Under the pieces are notes generated by a model. That model ran no database searches. It saw only the letters and a program-made list of their open reading frames with translations, and was not told the DNA's origin. A program made the translations under genes and the position numbers. Of a stretch of DNA of 64,000 nt, positions 1 through 8,300 are shown one piece after another. Source of the DNA: Symsagittifera roscoffensis. Lineage: Eukaryota > Xenacoelomorpha > Acoela > Convolutidae. How positions within the stretch are numbered: the stretch's first letter is position 1; the number at the start of each line of letters is the position of its first letter. Location of the stretch: positions 9,396,539 through 9,460,538 of the forward strand of contig NC_087070.1 of the NCBI RefSeq assembly GCF_963678635.1, in the 5' to 3' direction.

Positions 1-382
1 GATAGCTTTATTATAGTGGCTACGGGCGAAAGCACTCAAAATCAAGTTTTCATGATAGTTTGCCAGACATTCCTTGTTATGCTGTTAGAAATTCATTACC
101 ATGATTCATAACAGTCATTAAAATAACCTTCACAATAAATAACACTAGAAGATTTTTAGAGTATAGCCGGGGGAAAAAGTAACTAAATACCCATATAAAA
201 AGAGGTTTATCGTTAAAGAAATTATATCCTTGGTGATTAAGTCTTATCAATATGGCTTAGGGCGCTCGTAAACTTTATCACCTAAATTTTTACTTTGGGA
301 GCGCATGATCTGTCTCGTATACTGTGATCAGTCATTCTTCAACGTTCCACACTAAAAACCAGTTGGTTGTTATTCATTTATA
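1..382. other. Non-coding left flank of Polinton copy 1
   Basis: AT-rich sequence before the first plus-strand ORF. I see no ORF, tandem repeat or convincing RNA gene. It may be the intergenic space after an off-window polymerase gene. Confidence 0.4.
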
Positions 383-742
383 ATGTACGCTTCTATTGAC
401 ACGGATGTAGACTATTTCGATGATTTTAGGGATATATCTTCGAATGATAAACGTTTAGTTAGAGTCGGTGCAAAAACATTCGCACAGACCGGTACTTACA
501 TAACTATCAAATTGTACAAAAAAGACGAAGAGGGAACTTTCAAGTATCGACAAGGAATAACTTTGTCAACTGGTGAATTCGAGTCCTTGGCGGACAATTA
601 TACAAAAATCAAAAGGTTGACGAAAGCAAAAAACTGCGACGTGACTGAAAAACTTAGAAAAAAGCGAAGCAAATCTAAAAAATTTTCATGCTCTGAAAAG
701 GAATGCGAAAGTGAAAACGATGATAACTGTCGGGTTGTGTAA
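383..742 (+). CDS. PC4/p15-like ssDNA-binding ORF of Polinton
   Basis: A 119-aa ORF starting with ATG. The middle has a short beta-rich stretch (LVRVGAKTF, then YITIKLYKKDEEG) followed by RQGITLSTGEFESLADNY. That order, strand-strand-strand then G-I-x-L-S-x-x-E-F plus helix, is the pattern of the PC4/Sub1 (p15) coactivator ssDNA-binding fold. The C-terminal third is lysine/serine-rich and acidic at the very end, as expected for a flexible nucleic-acid-binding tail. It lies on the plus strand, facing the minus-strand structural genes. A related PC4-like ORF occurs in the decayed copy at 29.4-29.9 kb, which supports a real element-encoded protein. Function in replication or packaging is inference. 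Confidence 0.55.
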   Translation: MYASIDTDVDYFDDFRDISSNDKRLVRVGAKTFAQTGTYITIKLYKKDEEGTFKYRQGITLSTGEFESLADNYTKIKRLTKAKNCDVTEKLRKKRSKSKKFSCSEKECESENDDNCRVV

Positions 743-779
743 CATTATCAACTCGTTATTCGATTGAAACTTCAAAGCA

Positions 780-1516
780 ATGGTTGAAGCAATGTATGAG
801 CAATCCCCTGATTATTTTAAACAGTTCCGTAAAAATTACAAACTTTTCATCCTGAATCATGAACCCAACTTATCAGGCTTCGCTTCAAAAGCAAATTTTG
901 CAGTATCCTCTCATTCGAAGAAATTAGATTTTTGCAACCATTCGATTGACAACGAAAAACATTATCATGTGCTGGTCGAATTTACGAAAGAGTCTACCGA
1001 TTTACTTAACAAGAGGACTTCAAAAGCCTTCGTTGTTCCTTGCTTCTCTCTACATTCAAATATTTAATTTTGGGTTGCTCCAACTATGAATTGTCTGGCC
1101 CTCTGATGGAAAAACTGAAAATAGCTGTGAATTATAACTCCATCAACAACTTAGATGTTAGTGGTGTTCCAGTTCGCAGACGATTGACTCAAGTTTGCTT
1201 CGGCTCGCAGACTAAATCTGTTCAAACCCAAACTGACCTGATTACTAACGTAACAATTGAACCTTTTACTAATATTTTGAATGGTGAAAACGCTGCTGAG
1301 TTTTCTAAAATAATTGACATAATTTTAAGTGGGTATGGTTGTATGGAAATCGATTCAAACACTTTGTTTGTGAAATTTATCATGGAGAAGAAATTCAAGT
1401 TTAAAATATTGGTTTTCTTTCGCTCTTGTATATCAAAAAAAATGTTACTACACAAGCGGGAGGCGCTCCCGAGGAGCGTAGCGACGAGCAACGCCGGGTT
1501 AGCTATTGCCCCTTAA
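780..1516 (+). pseudogene. Frameshifted ORF with HUH-like motif
   Basis: The first frame (ATG at 780, stop at 1067) contains EKHYHVLVEF, a His-hydrophobic-His motif preceded by charge and followed by beta-strand-like residues, as in HUH/Rep endonucleases. A second frame entering near 1040 continues to 1516 without its own ATG. The two frames overlap and look like one gene split by a single-base shift near 1040-1065. The C-terminal part has no motif I recognise; I see no clear catalytic YxxxK tyrosine motif or Walker A, so a full Rep or NS1 protein is not supported. The end runs into a GC-rich hairpin (1457-1471). It follows the PC4-like ORF by 37 nt on the same strand. Confidence 0.4.
1457..1500. 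other. GC-rich hairpin and GAGCGTAGCGACGAGCAACG stretch
   Basis: CGGGAG-GCG-CTCCCG forms a perfect 6-bp stem with a 3-nt loop at 1457-1471. It is followed by a GC-rich run with repeated GAGC/GCGA words. It stands out strongly from the AT-rich surroundings and marks the convergence point between plus- and minus-strand genes, so it could serve as a bidirectional terminator. Confidence 0.4.
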
Positions 1517-1668
1517 ACCAAACGGCCATGCCTTAATGTTTCGAAGGACTTGATATGAAACTTTTCGCGGTTCACATAAACTTGCAGAAAAAAAACTTTG
1601 TTGTTAATAAGAATGAATTGAAAAAAAAAACGAATTTATAAATTTTACAAAAACATCAAAAAATTAAT
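1517..1668. other. Convergent intergenic region of Polinton copy 1
   Basis: Short AT-rich spacer with an A-run around 1619-1630 between the plus-strand ORF end (1516) and the protease stop (1669). The A/T tracts on both strands would suit polyadenylation of the two converging transcripts, but no specific signal was proven. Confidence 0.3.
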
Positions 1669-2106
1669 TTAGAATAACATATGTTTGGCAAATCTAATCA
1701 AGTCATGATCATTAAGTTTGAAAACTATTGGAAATTTGTTTGTAATTATAACATGAGTAACATAAATACAATAAAGTCCGCATAACACTGAATCATCTGA
1801 TTGTAATGGTTTTTTCAATAGTAGCTGATTTCCCTCGTGAATTGTACGTCGCATATTCTTGTACACGAGGGGATGATCACATAATCGTTTACCTAGAGGA
1901 TCTGCGAAGAATATCTGTCCTCCAGCTTGAGCAAAAAGCAACCAGTGGGTTCCAGGTTGATCCGATGGTGAGGCATTCATAATCATGAACGTATTATCGT
2001 TTTTCAGTACTGATGAGCATGGCAAATCTGCCGGAAAAATACCTCTAAAGCGATGTTTCAAATGTTTACAACGGTTAATAATTTCTACTAGTTGAAGATT
2101 ATCCAT
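1669..2106 (-). CDS. PRO: Adenain-like maturation cysteine protease (C5 type)
   Basis: A 145-aa ORF starting with ATG. The adenovirus-type protease triad is visible: GTHWLLF gives His54, followed by FFADPLG with Asp69, then SDDSVLCGLYC with catalytic Cys109 in the CG-x-x-C context and an upstream Gln102 suited to the oxyanion hole. Spacing and order (His, Asp/Glu, Gln, Cys) match Polinton and adenovirus proteases that cleave capsid precursors during virion maturation. It appears intact although the capsid gene 8 nt upstream is frameshifted. It is the last gene of the minus-strand cluster. Confidence 0.9.
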   Translation of the reverse strand: MDNLQLVEIINRCKHLKHRFRGIFPADLPCSSVLKNDNTFMIMNASPSDQPGTHWLLFAQAGGQIFFADPLGKRLCDHPLVYKNMRRTIHEGNQLLLKKPLQSDDSVLCGLYCIYVTHVIITNKFPIVFKLNDHDLIRFAKHMLF

Positions 2107-2113
2107 GTCTATC

Positions 2114-3420
2114 TTAGGTCATAAGAGTGTTTTTGGTAATTTTTCTATCTGAACGCACATAAATTGTTGATGCACGCTCTCCCATAAACAATAACTCGAC
2201 GTTATTACCGATACCTGCGTCAAACTTGAGTTCGAGCGAAATAATGCAATTGGTCAATTCAGGATGAATAAAATCGTGTGAAGCCTCCTGAGTAGACGTG
2301 AGATCAAAAGCCATAATATAATGATTATCATAATTAGCGAGACTGATTCCATGACTAGTGTTTAAAACAAAATCAAGAGCCTCAAGCGTATTGTAATAAA
2401 TTCTTTTATTGTCTGATGTTGAGATGTGGGTTCAGACCGTTTCTGTACACAATGATCTCATTCAACCCAAATTTCTGGTAATGAAAAGGGTTTGTTCTAT
2501 TAGTACCCAAATATGCTTCGTTTATGCTCATTGCTACTATCATTCTTCGAACAGGTTCTTTTGCAAAAACATCCTCTTGTCGCCAGCTTTGTACTCCTGC
2601 AGTTGCGAGAAACGTTTTTGGTACTACTTTGATGTAATTGTAAATTGCCGGGTTCTTCAACAAAGTTTTTTCTATTGATGAGAGAACATAGTCAGTCACA
2701 GTCATCTTTCTGACATAGAGGTTAGCTTCGATTATTTGGACCTTGTAGTGTTCAGCTGCATTTTCAGATATGACAACAAAATCATTAGGAGAACGTCTAA
2801 GAGACAATCTTATTGTCACACCGCTAAGTAGATGCTTGTCACACGACAAAAAGTCGCAAGCAATTTTACCAAATAGCTTCAGCTCGTTCGAGGCCGCGAC
2901 GAGACCTTTACGCTCCGTAACATCATCAGCTATCCTTCCAGCACCATTAAATGGCTGATGGATTTTCTTCATAATAATAACCTTGACAAGCCAACCATGT
3001 TTTCTTGGCATCATTACCATTTGAAAACTCGGTCTCAATAAAGCTTTTATGGGCATAATTAGCATTGGTAGTTGATATTTTTTCACCATTCAGAGACAGT
3101 GTACACTCAGAAAATAATGAAGATAAAGGATTGTTAACAAAATACGGCGTATCTCTGTTTGCCGCCTCTGTAGCATGCGTTCGAAGCACGTTTTCATTGC
3201 TTCGAACAATTCGTGCAACTATTTCCAAACGAGTACGTTGAAGATCGATGAAATTATTTCTGTCGCCGAGTACTTCAAACTCGAGCATAGGACCATCAGG
3301 AGAGTAGGAAGGTCCAATTTTTTGGGTAAATGCATTTTCAAAAGTGACAAGTAAAGGCGGTTTCTCAAATAAGTCCAAGGAGCTGTGAGTTGCTTCACTC
3401 GGGATTAAATTAGAAATCAT
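2114..3420 (-). pseudogene. MCP: Major capsid protein (hexon-like), two frameshifts
   Basis: Three reading frames cover this 1,307-nt span: ATG 3420 to 2947, then a frame open to 2406, then a frame open to the stop at 2114. Each change is +1, and the length leaves remainder 2 on division by three, consistent with two single-base insertions. Frame changes lie near 2955-2965 and 2412-2425. The N-terminal part (DLFEKPP, GPMLEFEVLGD, DLQRTRLEIVARI) and the C-terminal part (FDLTSTQEASHDFIHPELTN) fit the family often labelled F54H12.2-like in invertebrate genomes, which I take to be the Polinton double-jelly-roll capsid protein. The start overlaps the core-protein gene by 11 nt and the end is 8 nt before the protease. 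The frameshifts could be decay or assembly indels. Confidence 0.8.
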
Positions 3421-3817
3421 TTTTAACCCTTTTAAAGAAATCGGAGCGACTTCTCTGTGCAGTTCGTTTTCTGGGAATGACGCGTCTCGTTTTTCGTTTA
3501 AACGCCGTCGTTCTTTTCGGATGACTTTTCCGAGATCTACTTCCTCCTCCTACTTGCTTTTTGATTGTTTTTCTAACGGTGCTTTTGAGTGCCTGCTTAG
3601 GACTTTTTCTTTTTGTTGCAACTTCTATCAGTTCTGGAGCTGCCTGAAGAAATAGTTCTTTTCCGATTTTTTTAGCCGCGGGTATCACAAATTTTCGAAC
3701 CAGTGGAAGTGCGACTCTTCCTATTCCCAAGGCTAATGCACCGAAGCAACTGCCTCGTTGTCTATAATGCCCCGAGAAATGTGGTAGGTTTGCTTGGTTG
3801 TGGTAATATGAATCCAT
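3410..3817 (-). CDS. Basic pX/core-like virion protein
   Basis: About 135 aa from the ATG at 3817; an upstream TTG at 3826 is in frame but not needed. The N-terminus has a tyrosine/glycine-rich start (MDSYYHNQ, SGHYRQRGSCFGAL), then a hydrophobic/amphipathic segment (IGRVALPLVRKFVIPAAKKIG), and the last 60 residues are extremely Arg/Lys-rich with a GGG hinge. This arrangement resembles the small basic, membrane-active or DNA-condensing core proteins found next to capsid genes in Polintons and adenoviruses (pX/pVI type). It sits between penton and major capsid genes and overlaps the latter by 11 nt. Assignment rests on composition, motif and position. Confidence 0.6.
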   Translation of the reverse strand: MDSYYHNQANLPHFSGHYRQRGSCFGALALGIGRVALPLVRKFVIPAAKKIGKELFLQAAPELIEVATKRKSPKQALKSTVRKTIKKQVGGGSRSRKSHPKRTTAFKRKTRRVIPRKRTAQRSRSDFFKRVKNDF

Positions 3818-3822
3818 TTTGA

Positions 3823-4716
3823 TCAATTGCTAAACTTTTGAAATTTCAAAGTCAGAACAACTTTTCCCCCTCCAGCGAAAGGAACAAGTGCTCCAGTTTG
3901 TGTGCACAAGTTCACAGAAATATTGGAAATATTATTGACCAAAAGTTTTTTAAAATCCAAATTACTAAACACTTTACGATGATTCGGTTCAATTGTACAT
4001 GCGTAACCGTTTTTCACTCGACGATTTGTATCAATGACTCGTGAAAGGGGTGCTTTTGTGTCTCCGACTATTTGATAATGAATTATGTCCAGATAAATAA
4101 ACATAAGCTGAGTACCAGCGCATACATCAACGGCATAGTCAGCAATAAGATCTTGGGTAGAGAATGTGCTATGTTTCGTGCTTCCTTGTTTGTAACCTAT
4201 ATGATAACCAGTTCCATCTCTGACGCCTTTGAATCCAAGTAGACTAGGAATTTGCTGGCTTGAAAAAGTTATACCTTCCCAATAATGCAGCCATAAGGAA
4301 AGATGTTTAGTTATTGGATCTATTACGTAATCCAATTTCTCTAATTCTGTCTTTCGACGAATCTCGTCCAGTATTTGATCAATGCTCGTATATTCTCCTT
4401 TTGTTATTTTTGCTGTTTCTGCAAGGTAAGGTCTGGAGATCTTGTCTTTCTCAACTTTCATGCTTGCTATAACCCGATCTTTTTTGTAGTACACAATGTT
4501 GTTGTCAGTTACGTTGTTTATCTGAGTAGGGAAGGTAATTTCTGTAACTGCTACTCTCCATTCACCTTGCAAATTTATTTCTTCACTCAGGAGATTTTTG
4601 AAGTTGGCCAGAGTGTTATCTTTAAAAACGTTCATTGATGCAGATGAAACTAGGGTAATTGTGAAGGAAGGGGGAACATTATGGGTGAAAAGGCTGTTGG
4701 AAGTGCCCTCAGTCAT
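3823..4716 (-). CDS. Penton-like minor capsid protein
   Basis: A 297-aa intact ORF starting with ATG. Near the N-terminus it has SASMNVFKDNTLANF followed by LQGEWRVAVTEITFP, a pattern I associate with a protein conserved in invertebrate Polintons next to the capsid gene and thought to be the single-jelly-roll minor capsid (penton) protein. The remainder is beta-rich with short hydrophobic strands and no catalytic motif. It overlaps the integrase end by 8 nt and is followed 6 nt later by the core-protein ATG. The capsid role is inferred from family resemblance and gene order. Confidence 0.7.
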   Translation of the reverse strand: MTEGTSNSLFTHNVPPSFTITLVSSASMNVFKDNTLANFKNLLSEEINLQGEWRVAVTEITFPTQINNVTDNNIVYYKKDRVIASMKVEKDKISRPYLAETAKITKGEYTSIDQILDEIRRKTELEKLDYVIDPITKHLSLWLHYWEGITFSSQQIPSLLGFKGVRDGTGYHIGYKQGSTKHSTFSTQDLIADYAVDVCAGTQLMFIYLDIIHYQIVGDTKAPLSRVIDTNRRVKNGYACTIEPNHRKVFSNLDFKKLLVNNISNISVNLCTQTGALVPFAGGGKVVLTLKFQKFSN

Positions 4717-6490
4717 GATTGTCCTTCTCCAGAACGCGAATTAGTTCAGACTCGTAAAATTTTCCTTCAATCGGTTCTCTGTTAGAATCAATCAAATTGT
4801 ATGTTGGGGGATTTCGTGTTGGTATGTCAAAAACTTCAAACACTTCATCGTTGAACGATTGTTTGTAACCCTTGCGAAAACGTATGTCTACTTTGGCAAG
4901 TCTAACATAATCACCAACATAAAGCTTTGGACGTCGAACTAATTTCAAAGACTGTTCTGCTCTTAATGAAATCAGGCGAGCAACATCTTTTTTAGTTACT
5001 TTATTTGGTGCAAGATTTGTGACACGATTTGTTCTCGAAATAATTGCATTGACAAAATCTTGCAATTTGTCAATGTATGAGTAAGTCCATTTATCCTCCA
5101 AGTACTTATAAATAAGATTTTTCAAGGAACGGATATTTCTCTCAGCGAATGCGGACTTTTTCTCGCTCTCTGTGCTATATGTGTTTATGCCTTTCTTTTT
5201 ACATAATGCTTCGAAGGACCCTTTAAACTCTGTGCCCTTGTCCACCCATACTTTTTCCGGTTGTTTTGTCGTTATCATTAGTTTGAACGCTTCTGCTGTT
5301 GTAGTAGCATACTTTGATTTCAAGGGTTGCACTCTGAGATAGCGGGACATGCAGTCAACTGCAACAAGCAGATACTTAACATCATGGTTGTACTGGGCAA
5401 GTTTATCAACAAAGGCCAGATCTAATGACCAGATTTCGTCGATATCGTAAACTATGACCTTGAGTCGCGGCGTTTTTTGGATCACAGTTCGATATTTTGT
5501 GTAAGAAGGTTCAGTATGAAGGAAATGTTTAACTTTCTTTCGCGACAAATTGCTTGCTTTTATCAAGTTGTTCACACTACCAAATAACGCGGAACCTTTG
5601 TCACTGTATTTAAATTTCAACAATTTTTCTTCAATCTTGGTAATTTTCCCATTGTTTTGTTTGCGCCTTCGTCTTTTCTGACGTTGGAGAATATGAATCG
5701 TTATGGGGCGTTCCGTATGAGTCAGAGCCTTCTTCTGACTCTTTTTCACGTTTTTGGTTTCGGGATTTTCTATTACCGCTGAGACTTTTTCGTTTGTGTT
5801 TTTTACTTCTCTTAAGGTTTGCACTACTTTTTTCCTGCCAAGTGGGCGATGTTGAGCGGACTCTTGAGGGTCCGGGTTCTCGTTTCTCTTGAGCGTTAAA
5901 AGACGCTGACTGAACCGCGTCTTGGCATTTCGATTTATTACCAGGTTTTCATTCAAGTTGAGAGCAGTTAAAATGTTAATGAACGCCGGATTGTGTAATT
6001 TTTTTGTTGGTTGTTGTATGTCGTATAAAAAAACTGCAGCTTTAAGTCCTGTTGGTACTTTATCTACATATATCACCTCATTGTCACGGTTTATGGTTAC
6101 TCTTTCTGAATTTTCTATGATTTCAAGTACGGTTTTTGCTCTAACAAATTTTTTGTCTTCTAAAACTTGTAACTGTCCTAAAATGCTTTCGGTCTGTCTA
6201 TTGTGTTTCTCTTCTAGTATTTCGTCTTTAACACGTTCGACCGGTACTTCTTCACTGTCCGTTAATAGTTTAAGCTGTTCTTGTTGGGGCTCAACATTAT
6301 CCGTAAATGTTTCCTTCGTTGCAGTAGTCTTACTAGTTTGTGGAGGTAATTGGGGTCTAAGCCGGTTAAGATAGGACAGTTGAGCATTTTTATGTTTAAT
6401 ATTATTATCATGAAGAACACGTGCAGCATGTGGCTGCTCTTTAACATATAAGTGTTTCGGAATTAGAATGAATTCTTCAGCAGTCATCAT
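4709..6490 (-). CDS. INT: Virion-type N-terminal domain fused to retroviral-type integrase
   Basis: 593 aa from the ATG at 6490; the frame extends upstream only to a TTG at 6514. The integrase core has D-D-E residues at about 357 (IWSLDLAFVD), 417 (VWVDKGTEF) and 450 (SAFAERNIRSL), spaced 59 and 32 residues apart. A C-terminal chromo/SH3-like domain follows (LYVGDYVRLAKVD to KFYESELIRV). A His/Cys zinc domain is not obvious; FLHTEPSYTKYRTV resembles the pre-core segment. The first 190 residues (MMTAEEFILIPKHLYVKEQP, then FVRAKTVLEIIENSE and LHNPAFINIL) are not integrase. They resemble a separate conserved protein of other Polintons. The same two-part order is traceable in the decayed copy at 26.1-26.8 kb. 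Confidence 0.9.
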   Translation of the reverse strand: MMTAEEFILIPKHLYVKEQPHAARVLHDNNIKHKNAQLSYLNRLRPQLPPQTSKTTATKETFTDNVEPQQEQLKLLTDSEEVPVERVKDEILEEKHNRQTESILGQLQVLEDKKFVRAKTVLEIIENSERVTINRDNEVIYVDKVPTGLKAAVFLYDIQQPTKKLHNPAFINILTALNLNENLVINRNAKTRFSQRLLTLKRNENPDPQESAQHRPLGRKKVVQTLREVKNTNEKVSAVIENPETKNVKKSQKKALTHTERPITIHILQRQKRRRRKQNNGKITKIEEKLLKFKYSDKGSALFGSVNNLIKASNLSRKKVKHFLHTEPSYTKYRTVIQKTPRLKVIVYDIDEIWSLDLAFVDKLAQYNHDVKYLLVAVDCMSRYLRVQPLKSKYATTTAEAFKLMITTKQPEKVWVDKGTEFKGSFEALCKKKGINTYSTESEKKSAFAERNIRSLKNLIYKYLEDKWTYSYIDKLQDFVNAIISRTNRVTNLAPNKVTKKDVARLISLRAEQSLKLVRRPKLYVGDYVRLAKVDIRFRKGYKQSFNDEVFEVFDIPTRNPPTYNLIDSNREPIEGKFYESELIRVLEKDNHD

Positions 6491-6554
6491 TAAGTTGTGA
6501 GGTACTTGTAACAAAAATAAAGTATTTGTCGAACTAAATGGAAGCCTTCTTTAC

Positions 6555-6761
6555 TCAAAATAATCGCACGTTTTTGACAACACTGGTTTTTGGAGTTTTT
6601 AAGTATTTGTATGCTGTCTCGAATTGTTCGATGTTTGCGATTTTAACGGGTACGTTTCCATTGACTACCTTGAGCAATTATTCACAAATAGGTGTTATGA
6701 TCTCACGATTTGAAGTTTTTCTAATTAATCTTTTTAGCTGGTCAGGTTTCAGTTGTACCAT
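6555..6761 (-). pseudogene. Small conserved Polinton protein with in-frame stop
   Basis: A 69-codon frame (ATG 6761, TGA 6555-6557) overlaps the ATPase end by 20 nt and contains one TAA at codon 28. Before it: KPDQLKRLIRKTSNREII; after it: VVNGNVPV and FETAYKYLK. The order, Leu/Lys-rich helix, ICE, then a V-x-NGNVP motif and a basic C-terminus, is one I recall from short Polinton proteins that lie beside structural genes. The pattern continues cleanly beyond the stop, so this looks like a recently inactivated gene or a sequencing error. Position between ATPase and integrase supports it. Confidence 0.5.
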
Positions 6762-7443
6762 ATGCCGCAGAATAGATAAGTTTTTTTTTTTCATTTGTGA
6801 TTGGAGTAGTTTCTGCTTCAGATAAGGGTAAATAAAAAACTGTTGGCCCATGTGGTGTGATATTTGAACAATATCTCAAACAATCTGATGTACGGGGGTC
6901 CAAAACGATCAGAAGATGTCCAAAAGAGTCTCTGGTAGCTAATTCGTAACAGTTTGTCAAAAATTTTGATACATTCAATTGTCTTCCTAAAAGATCTAGT
7001 TGCTGAACGTTGAGAGGCGGTTTGAACAGAATGATGTGTGAAGTGTTCAAATCAATCGTACGCGACCATCGACTTTGTTGAAACAAGTTATGTTTAACAT
7101 ATATTACATCTATCCCTCTATGATTACCCGCTGTCGCTAACCTAACAAATTCCTTGTCATTATAGATGTCTTCACGTGAATCATCGAAAACTAGAAGAAC
7201 ATTTTCTAATTTTCTCACAGATTCGAATCCGTCGAATTTCATGAACTCCACATTCACTTCGCGAGAAGACACTTTTTCTGAGAATGCAGGTTGCATCTCT
7301 TTGTAAAGATATAGAACGGTTCCAAGTTTAGGGTAAAAAGTATTTCCCATCAGAAGTTTCAAAATTAACTCAGTTTTCCCGGATCCTGAAGGTCCCACTA
7401 TCGCCATAAAAATTCTTGTCGAAGTATCAATCACTTTATTCAT
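6742..7443 (-). CDS. ATP: A32/FtsK-HerA-like genome packaging ATPase
   Basis: About 233 aa from the ATG at 7443 (MNKVIDTSTR). The frame is open to a TTG at 7515, but the same MNK-start is seen in the copy at 34.1 kb. Walker A is GPSGSGKT (residues 17-24), Walker B is LLVFDDSRED (Asp 87-88), and downstream GNHRGIDVIYVKHNLFQQSR carries the sensor-like region typical of Polinton and NCLDV packaging ATPases. Length matches the family (about 220-260 aa). Two decayed paralogues at 27.1-27.7 and 33.5-34.1 kb align along its full length. Confidence 0.92.
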   Translation of the reverse strand: MNKVIDTSTRIFMAIVGPSGSGKTELILKLLMGNTFYPKLGTVLYLYKEMQPAFSEKVSSREVNVEFMKFDGFESVRKLENVLLVFDDSREDIYNDKEFVRLATAGNHRGIDVIYVKHNLFQQSRWSRTIDLNTSHIILFKPPLNVQQLDLLGRQLNVSKFLTNCYELATRDSFGHLLIVLDPRTSDCLRYCSNITPHGPTVFYLPLSEAETTPITNEKKKLIYSAAYGTTET

Positions 7444-7555
7444 ATTCTTGGGTTTGGTAGTACGTAACCAACCAAGCCTGATAAAATCGAGAACCAAACT
7501 GACGTTTCTTCGCAACTTAATTTAGTGAAAGAAGTTTGAGAATGCAGAAAGTTAG

Positions 7556-7723
7556 TTAAATTAGAATTACTACCATTTGCGCAACAAAAACTACTTCAGA
7601 CCTTGGCAAAGTTACATTGTTACAAAACTTCCATGATTTTTTTTCACTGTTCGTCTCGTTATAAACAAACTCTGTTACTATTGTTGCGTCAGGTTCATCT
7701 ACTGCTGTTGTTGCTTCTGACAT
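7556..7723 (-). CDS. Small membrane protein upstream of ATPase
   Basis: A 55-aa ORF (ATG 7721-7723, TAA 7556-7558). The first half is acidic and Thr-rich, followed by KKSWKFCNN and a hydrophobic C-terminus (VVFVAQMVVILI) that continues beyond the stop with further hydrophobic codons. Both decayed Polinton copies have a 70-aa ORF in the same slot with an initial KK, a SWKF/GNC-type segment and a long transmembrane helix (27.7-27.9 and 34.1-34.3 kb). Here the stop may truncate the original protein. Function is unknown; a virion membrane or scaffold role would be speculation. Confidence 0.5.
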   Translation of the reverse strand: MSEATTAVDEPDATIVTEFVYNETNSEKKSWKFCNNVTLPRSEVVFVAQMVVILI

Positions 7724-7795
7724 TTGAGAAACTATTTATTCTACAGACTGTGTTAGACTTTTTCTCTCTGTGAATGAAGCTTGAAAAAAATTAAA

Positions 7796-8300
7796 TTACT
7801 TTTGAGAACAGTAAAAATTTTCATAACGTGTGAAATCTCTATCATTTATGTCATGCATTTCTAAAACAAAATTTGCTGGGATATTTGCAGTTTTTTTGTA
7901 GTACATTATTTTCTTCACAGTATCCTCTTTCACAATCATCTTAATCTCATCTGGCAATTCACTGCTGTTTAGATCCATCTGAACTCCTGGCTGACGTTTG
8001 GGTACTAAGACTAGTTCGGGAAGATATACTCCTCGCTTGCTGGCTAACATTTCTGATAAACTTGAATCTCTGGAAGTATACAAATTGATCAATAACTGGA
8101 AAAAACCTCTTCAACGTAGACAACTCTTCTTCGGAAGTTATTATTTGCTCCTTCCTCTGAACAATTTGACCACTGCAATCAATACGCTCTATTCTCGTTA
8201 ATGAAATTTTAATATCACCCTCTGGAGTCATCCACGCACAAAGCATTGAATTTGGTGATAGGTATGTCTCCACTTTCGCTGATCTCTCGCTGTTGTTCAT
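7796..8300 (-). pseudogene. Unrecognised small protein, single frameshift
   Basis: Two overlapping frames: ATG 8300 to 7959 and an internal frame open from about 8105 to 7796. The 505-nt span leaves remainder 1 on division by three, so one +1 shift joins them. The shift lies at a six-T run on the coding strand near 8101-8106. The N-terminal part (PEGDIKISLTRIERID) is beta-rich. The C-terminal part (LPELVLVPKRQPGVQMD, PDEIKMIVKED) reads as ordinary globular protein, whereas the downstream part of the first frame is Ser/Arg/Gln-rich and unconvincing. The start overlaps the upstream gene by 86 nt. I do not recognise the family. Confidence 0.5.

Noticed and set aside
6262..6447. Minus- and plus-strand frames overlapping the integrase gene
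   Set aside because: Shadow frames of a well-supported gene.
7444..7515. N-terminal extension of the ATPase to the TTG at 7515
   Set aside because: No ATG in the extension, and the copy at 34.1 kb also has its ATG at the MNK position.
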